Of a stretch of DNA of 64,000 bases, positions 60,601 to 64,000 are shown piece by piece (within the stretch, counting starts at the first letter, position 1; the number at the start of each line of letters is the position of its first letter). Location: NCBI GenBank assembly GCA_040219275.1, contig JAVJSU010000085.1, forward strand, positions 1 through 64,000, read 5' to 3'. The notes below the pieces were generated by a model. It searched no databases. It had not been told where the DNA came from and saw nothing but the letters and a program-made list of their open reading frames with translations. This stretch comes from JAVJSU01 sp040219275. Lineage in GTDB: Bacteria; Chloroflexota; Anaerolineae; Aggregatilineales; Phototrophicaceae. The translations under genes and the position numbers were made by a program.

Positions 60601-63326
60601 TCTTTCACGCCGGAAAGAACCACATGCGCCGCAGAACCATCAGTGGAAAGTCCGTTGATCGCCGCTTTGCGCCCCTCGCCAAACCATGCGCGGGATTTCG
60701 TCGCCACCCAGAACGGTGTGTTCGCCCATGCGTCCGGCAATTCCGGTGCGCTCCAATTGGGCACGGACGGGATAAATCGCTGAGACAATGCCAGCGCGGT
60801 TTTAATCAGACTCGCCATGCCGGACGCGTGGTAGGTGTGTCCGATGTTGGCTTTCACACTGCCCATCGCGCTGATCGGTGCATCGTTGCCACGATAGGCA
60901 CTCGTCAGGGCTTCGATCTCGGCGCGGTCTTCTTCGCTGATTCCGCTGGCGTAAAGTTCGACATAGCCGACATCCGCAGGCGTTATTCCGGCGGTGTGAT
61001 GCGCGTCCTGAATAGCACTTGCCAGATCATTTTTGATGCTCACCGCGTCAATCGTGGCGTACACATGATCTTCGTCGGCGGTATCTGCCCGCGTCAGCAC
61101 AACCGCGCCCGCGCCTTCACCGACCAGCCAACCGTTTGCGCTGGCTTCGATTCCGGCGGTCTGCACCGTGCCAATCGGTGCACGCGTGTTCCGCATAATC
61201 ACGCTTTCCATGCCTCCGGCTAAATCTACCGCGCCGACGACCACGGCATCCGCTTCCCCATCAGAAAGCATCAATTGCGCCAGTTCCAGCGCCTTAAACG
61301 TGCTGTTTTCCTCTGCGGAAACGGTAAAGGACGCGCCGTTAAAATCCCAGAGTGAAGACACACGGTTAGCGGTGATATTGCCGATGTAACTCGTGTAATG
61401 ATTCACCTGTTGCGCGGAGAGAATCGCGTCTTTGCTGATGCGTTCGAGTTCAGTGGTTTGCGCGGCATTCAGCCCCAAGCCGGAGTCTTCCAGCGCACTT
61501 TTGATCTGCCAGTTTAAGTCCGCCCGCCCGCGCACTTTATGCAGGGAGAGTTCCGTGCCGAGCGCCACAATCACCGCGACATTCGCGCCTTCCGCCACAT
61601 CTGCATCCCGAATCGCCCGATCTGCCACTTTCAACAGGAGCAATTGTTGCGGGATAGGTTCATCATCACGATTGGGCGGGATGCGATATTGCATAAAATC
61701 GAGATCAAACGCGCCAATATACGCCCCCTTAGGCGCACCATTTTCCAGCCCGAAGCGACCAAGCACCTCCGGCAATTGATCCACACCTTGCCAGCGTGAT
61801 GCGGGCAGGTCAATGAATGCTGTGTCACCGTCGTAAATTGCGCGTGAGAAGGCTTCTAAGCTGTCTAACGGACCGAAATGGGCATCCATGCCGATGATCG
61901 CCATTTTAACCGGCGGGTTGGGTTGAGGGGTTACGGGTTGCATATCATATCTTTCACTGGCTTCTAAAATCAGATGGGCGCTTACGCCACCAAAACCGAA
62001 GGCATTCACCCCGGCACGGCGATGCTCGTCCGTCCATGCGATGGGCGCGGCGGCGATCTGTACGCCGGAAAATAAGCCATTCGGGGATTCTAAGGGTTTT
62101 TGCACGTTTAACGTGGCGGGAATTTCATGATGCGCCATGCCCAGCACGACTTTAATCATGCTCGCCATGCCCGCCGCGGTCAGCAAATGCCCGACATTAC
62201 TCTTCACACTGCCGATGCGTGGCAATTGCCCACCATAAAGTGCGCCGGAAAACGGTGTGCGCTCGCTGAAGAAAATCTCCATCGAGTTAAGTTCGGTTTT
62301 ATCGCCAACCGTCGTTCCGCTGGCGTGGCATTCAATATATTGCACATTGCTGGGGTTCATCTCTGCATCGTCATACGCCCGTTGCATCGCCCGAACCTGT
62401 CCTTTCGGGTTGGGCGTGAGGATGTGCTTACCGCGTCCATCGTTGCTCATGCCAATGCCGCTGACCACCGCGTAAATTTTATCCTTATCGCGCACGGCAT
62501 CATCCAGCCGTTTAAGCGCAAACATGCCCGCGCCTTCTCCGGCAACCAGACCATCCGAGGTGCTATCTAAGGGTCGGCTGGCATTGCCTTTTTCAGGATA
62601 GCCACCCAGATGCGCGAACCCTAAATTGACGAATAACGGATCTGCCGCGCTCACCGCACCCGCCAGCATCATATCCGCTTTGCCCGCTGATAGATATTTA
62701 CACGCCAGACCGACAGCATACAATGACGACGCACACGCCGCATCCAGCGCGGTAAATCCACCGCCTAAGCCAAGCGCATGAGCCACTACCGCCGATGTAA
62801 AGCCCGACGATAGCGCATTATCCAGATCAACAGGGTGCGCGTCGGGATAGGCGGGGAGGGCAACGTCTTCGTCTAACAAATCGCCGATTGCCGTCCCCAT
62901 CACCTCACGATACACGCCGTTGTACACCTGCAACGAGGCTTGCGTCGGGAAGGACAGACTACCGAGAATCACTCCTGTGCGGGCTAGCATCGCGTGGCTA
63001 TTCAGCACATTGGCATCCGCCAGCGCCATGCGTGCCACATGCAACGACCACTTAAACGGATCGCCCAACGTTTGCAAATACTCTGCCGGAAGCGCATAAC
63101 CGGACGCGTCAAACTGAAAATCATGGATATACCCGCCATTCAAAAAATAGGAGGTATCCGGCTTCTTGCGCTGAGAATCAAAAAATACAGCCGCTTCCAC
63201 ACCGAGTTGCTCGGTGGTGGCGGGGCTAATGGTCTGTCGTCCGGCGTGGAGGTTATCCCAGAATTGCGTAATGCCATCCGCGCCGGGGAACAAACATCCA
63301 ATTCCAATAATGGCGAATTTAGTCAT
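57630..63326 (-). CDS. PfaC-like megasynthase: KS-CLF-AT-DH-DH (PUFA synthase type)
   Basis: 1,898 residues. Ketosynthase 1-460 with an intact triad: DAACASSLY (Cys ~197), ECHASGTTVGD (His ~332), KSNVGHLL (His ~377). A second KS-like domain (~474-925) has FTVSAEENST where the active-site Cys should be, marking a chain-length-factor-like partner, although KANIGH remains. The acyltransferase (~1020-1370) has GYSLGE (Ser ~1123). An Ala/Pro linker (~1490-1530) follows, then tandem FabA-type hot-dog domains: the first (~1545-1700, MPYSVYMEIALQPSGFL) without the catalytic His, the second (~1720-1898) with CHFHEDPVMPGSIGVE intact. No ACP or ketoreductase is present; these would lie in the upstream partner. 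The order matches myxobacterial Pfa3 without the AGPAT domain. Confidence 0.9.
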   Translation of the reverse strand: MTKFAIIGIGCLFPGADGITQFWDNLHAGRQTISPATTEQLGVEAAVFFDSQRKKPDTSYFLNGGYIHDFQFDASGYALPAEYLQTLGDPFKWSLHVARMALADANVLNSHAMLARTGVILGSLSFPTQASLQVYNGVYREVMGTAIGDLLDEDVALPAYPDAHPVDLDNALSSGFTSAVVAHALGLGGGFTALDAACASSLYAVGLACKYLSAGKADMMLAGAVSAADPLFVNLGFAHLGGYPEKGNASRPLDSTSDGLVAGEGAGMFALKRLDDAVRDKDKIYAVVSGIGMSNDGRGKHILTPNPKGQVRAMQRAYDDAEMNPSNVQYIECHASGTTVGDKTELNSMEIFFSERTPFSGALYGGQLPRIGSVKSNVGHLLTAAGMASMIKVVLGMAHHEIPATLNVQKPLESPNGLFSGVQIAAAPIAWTDEHRRAGVNAFGFGGVSAHLILEASERYDMQPVTPQPNPPVKMAIIGMDAHFGPLDSLEAFSRAIYDGDTAFIDLPASRWQGVDQLPEVLGRFGLENGAPKGAYIGAFDLDFMQYRIPPNRDDEPIPQQLLLLKVADRAIRDADVAEGANVAVIVALGTELSLHKVRGRADLNWQIKSALEDSGLGLNAAQTTELERISKDAILSAQQVNHYTSYIGNITANRVSSLWDFNGASFTVSAEENSTFKALELAQLMLSDGEADAVVVGAVDLAGGMESVIMRNTRAPIGTVQTAGIEASANGWLVGEGAGAVVLTRADTADEDHVYATIDAVSIKNDLASAIQDAHHTAGITPADVGYVELYASGISEEDRAEIEALTSAYRGNDAPISAMGSVKANIGHTYHASGMASLIKTALALSQRFIPSVPNWSAPELPDAWANTPFWVATKSRAWFGEGRKAAINGLSTDGSAAHVVLSGVKDAAVDNGYLRHGNIYLFPLAGNGQIDLVTRLEAFAALANTSDDLGHLADTVFAEYTQNSAAPYTLALVARNIDELRKEIMRAREGVPSTFAQGGDWGTPAGSSFSATPVGESGKVAFVYPGAFNSYPKLGYDVLQLFPQTYDALKAVKSDVGEAVAEHMLYPRTLEKPGPKITRQMKDALNADAVSMIESGLSFALIYTRIMRDVFDIQPGEAFGYSLGEGSMMWAMDVWREGDLGSQGLHSTDLFKDRLTGPMNAVREAWGIPDDVPDADVWTAYFIAAPADRVKAAVDLERKVYVTHINTPNEVMIAGEPAACARVVESVGGDSMRAPFSVVIHNEAMMSEFGEYYRLHNLPVTPVDDSVVFYSAADYTPIRIEQTVIANSIARMACKQIDFPRLVEETYADGARVFIELGPRSTCARWVDESLGDRPHLAVSIDNLGTDDRVSVIKMLAQLVAHRVPLNLAPLYNAPVIETNGRKLVRTVRLGGQDLYSAIVNDENRAKFDDIQRNVASKQTVSSVVEETDMPSYLARPASTEPVKDPISAAHITFLQSRQEGLRQLGEMVGMQIASGVPASQAPAHVATVQAPVVQEKPLPPIPAPNPNTAPSILQGITPQYDFHAIDTFALRRIADCFGERYAIYDNVRAPRIPNGDLLLVTRAVTIEGERFVSKPGTQIHAEYDVPADEWFYRDNAYPVMPYSVYMEIALQPSGFLSAYHGPTLDFPDIDFYFRNLDGHGTLYSDKDMRGRTITNYVTMLGNTVMQGIIIQKYSFVMYDEGEKFYEGEATFGYFTKESLASQAGLDAGKTVPRWIDTVDLTESQMIRVDPKDELGEGYLRLSHGQLEFTSEIILVPGGGKYGEGYAYANTVIDPATWFFFCHFHEDPVMPGSIGVETILQAMQAYAIETGLAEGFNAPRFSQVDGALAGNAGHKVSWKYRGQILSTSEKSHVEANIKRVEKSDGKVVIYADASLWRDALRIYEINDLALAIVEA

Positions 63327-63428
63327 AGCGTAGTCGTCAGTTTACAGTCTTTAGTTGTTAGTTTTTAGTTGTCAGTTGTCCATCGCCAGAGGCTAAAGTC
63401 GCCCGGCTACGAAAAATGAGAGTCTTTT

Positions 63429-63453
63429 GTAGGGGCGAACTGCCAGTTCGCCC
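63429..63453. repeat. dispersed palindromic repeat, variant
   Basis: GTAGGGGCGAACTG-C-CAGTTCGCCC. It lies in the gap between the two synthase genes, next to a short copy of the GCTGAAATGCTGACCTGCTA part of the 120-bp repeat (~63520-63545). Confidence 0.8.
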
Positions 63454-63555
63454 AATGCAGGTTCTCTATCTAAATTTTCAAACATCAACACGCGTTCCAT
63501 TACGTTTTGCTGACCGCTGATTAGCTGAAATGCTGACCTGCTAACCCGCTCTTCC

Positions 63556-64000
63556 CTATCCCAACTTCTCAGGCAGGGTGTTGCGCGTGAACAGATCATT
63601 CAAGCGCGTACTGATCGTGATTTCACCTTGCATCACCGTCATGTAAATTCTGCCCTGTTCATCATGGATGTATAGCGTCGTCACCAAGCCCGTTTCTGAC
63701 GCTTGATGAATCTCCAGCGAGACGAAAAATTCCGCGCCCCACGGCACATCGGCGAAGTGCTCCCCTCCACCTGCTTTGAGCGGCAAACTGCCTGCGCCAT
63801 AATGATATTTGGCGTAAATGCCCATGCTCTGAAAGCCGATGTCCGTCATGTAGTAATTGAAGGACTGTACCGGAAATTGCCCCTGATAATACGGCTTGAC
63901 CATCGGCAATTCACACCGCAGGGTCACTTTGTCCTTGCTGATGTTCATCACGCGCTTTACACCCTTAAAGCTAAAGTGATGGAACAGCGTGTAATCCGCA
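63556..64000 (-). CDS. C-terminal hot-dog (dehydratase) domain of a PfaA-like synthase, cut by the window edge
   Basis: The frame is open from the TAG-proximal end to the right edge and continues past 64000; the visible GTG at 63951 is not the true start, because DYTLFHHFSFKGVKRV lies upstream in frame. The visible ~148 residues (FNYYMTDIGFQSMGIYAKYHYGAGSLPLKAGGGEHF, FFVSLEIHQASETGLVTTLYIHDEQGRIYMTVMQGEITIS) look like the product-side hot-dog domain that ends PfaA/Pfa2 proteins after KS-AT-ACPn-KR. It reads into the PfaC-like gene with a 229-base gap. Confidence 0.7.
   Translation of the reverse strand, partial: ADYTLFHHFSFKGVKRVMNISKDKVTLRCELPMVKPYYQGQFPVQSFNYYMTDIGFQSMGIYAKYHYGAGSLPLKAGGGEHFADVPWGAEFFVSLEIHQASETGLVTTLYIHDEQGRIYMTVMQGEITISTRLNDLFTRNTLPEKLG

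Noticed and set aside
59550..61223. Plus-strand frames of 186 and 217 codons opposite the megasynthase
   Set aside because: Antisense shadows with R/H-rich composition inside an unambiguous KS-CLF-AT gene.

Overview
The window reads as one chromosomal segment of an uncultured bacterium, most likely a Chloroflexota member of the Anaerolineae type. This is an inference from gene style, not from a marker gene. The signs are very large secreted clostripain (C11) proteases with PPC or calcium-binding tails, Pro/Thr-rich linkers, SH3b secreted proteins, several Uma2 nucleases, a recA promoter carrying a Gram-positive-type LexA box (GAAC-N4-GTTC), and many short dispersed palindromic repeats. I saw no rRNA, tRNA, CRISPR array, prophage or transposase gene.

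Layout. 0-5 kb: MerR/GyrI-type regulator with a textbook MerR promoter, Nudix hydrolase, small membrane protein, recA with SOS box and terminator, and a UPF0718 permease. 5.2-7.2 kb: five small genes separated by palindromic repeats; they look like a stand-alone immunity-gene island (one DUF4259, one Imm1-like). 7.3-11.5 kb: metG, a cluster of hairpin repeats, a candidate structured small RNA with a near-consensus promoter and U-tract terminator, and an M32 carboxypeptidase. 11.6-14.5 kb: membrane pentapeptide-repeat protein, a small protease-prodomain-like protein, and an EEP-family phosphatase/nuclease. 14.6-21 kb: a giant C11 protease with 11 PPC repeats. 21-24.6 kb: four-gene operon fabI, nucleoside hydrolase, aldo/keto reductase, DinB. 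24.6-32.8 kb: WD40 lipoprotein, GT-C glycosyltransferase and a second C11 protease with thrombospondin-type-3 repeats, bounded by two inverted copies of a ~120 bp repeat. 33-45 kb: secreted proteins, including a tandem family of three SH3b/FecR-like paralogs with completely different low-complexity tails, plus an unknown three-gene operon. 45-55 kb: class V aminotransferase, BON protein, Usp-DUF389 fusion, GT4 glycosyltransferase, a frameshifted small gene diverging from a peptidase E gene with matching LexA-like operators over both -35 boxes, a double GNAT, two Uma2 genes and an EamA transporter. 55.2-64 kb (minus strand): a PUFA-synthase-type secondary lipid synthase locus, read as a pfaA-like C-terminus (cut by the window edge), a KS-CLF-AT-DH-DH megasynthase, a Uma2 gene and pfaD.

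How they fit together. The lipid locus would make a polyunsaturated or otherwise reduced/dehydrated long-chain lipid by iterative PKS-type chemistry; no phosphopantetheinyl transferase is visible, so it must lie elsewhere. The secreted C11, SH3b, DUF4139 and Cys-repeat proteins form a large extracellular protein inventory between 14 and 45 kb. The points most worth following up are the candidate small RNA near 9.6 kb, the lipid synthase, the tail-swapped SH3b family and the divergent operator pair near 50.9 kb.
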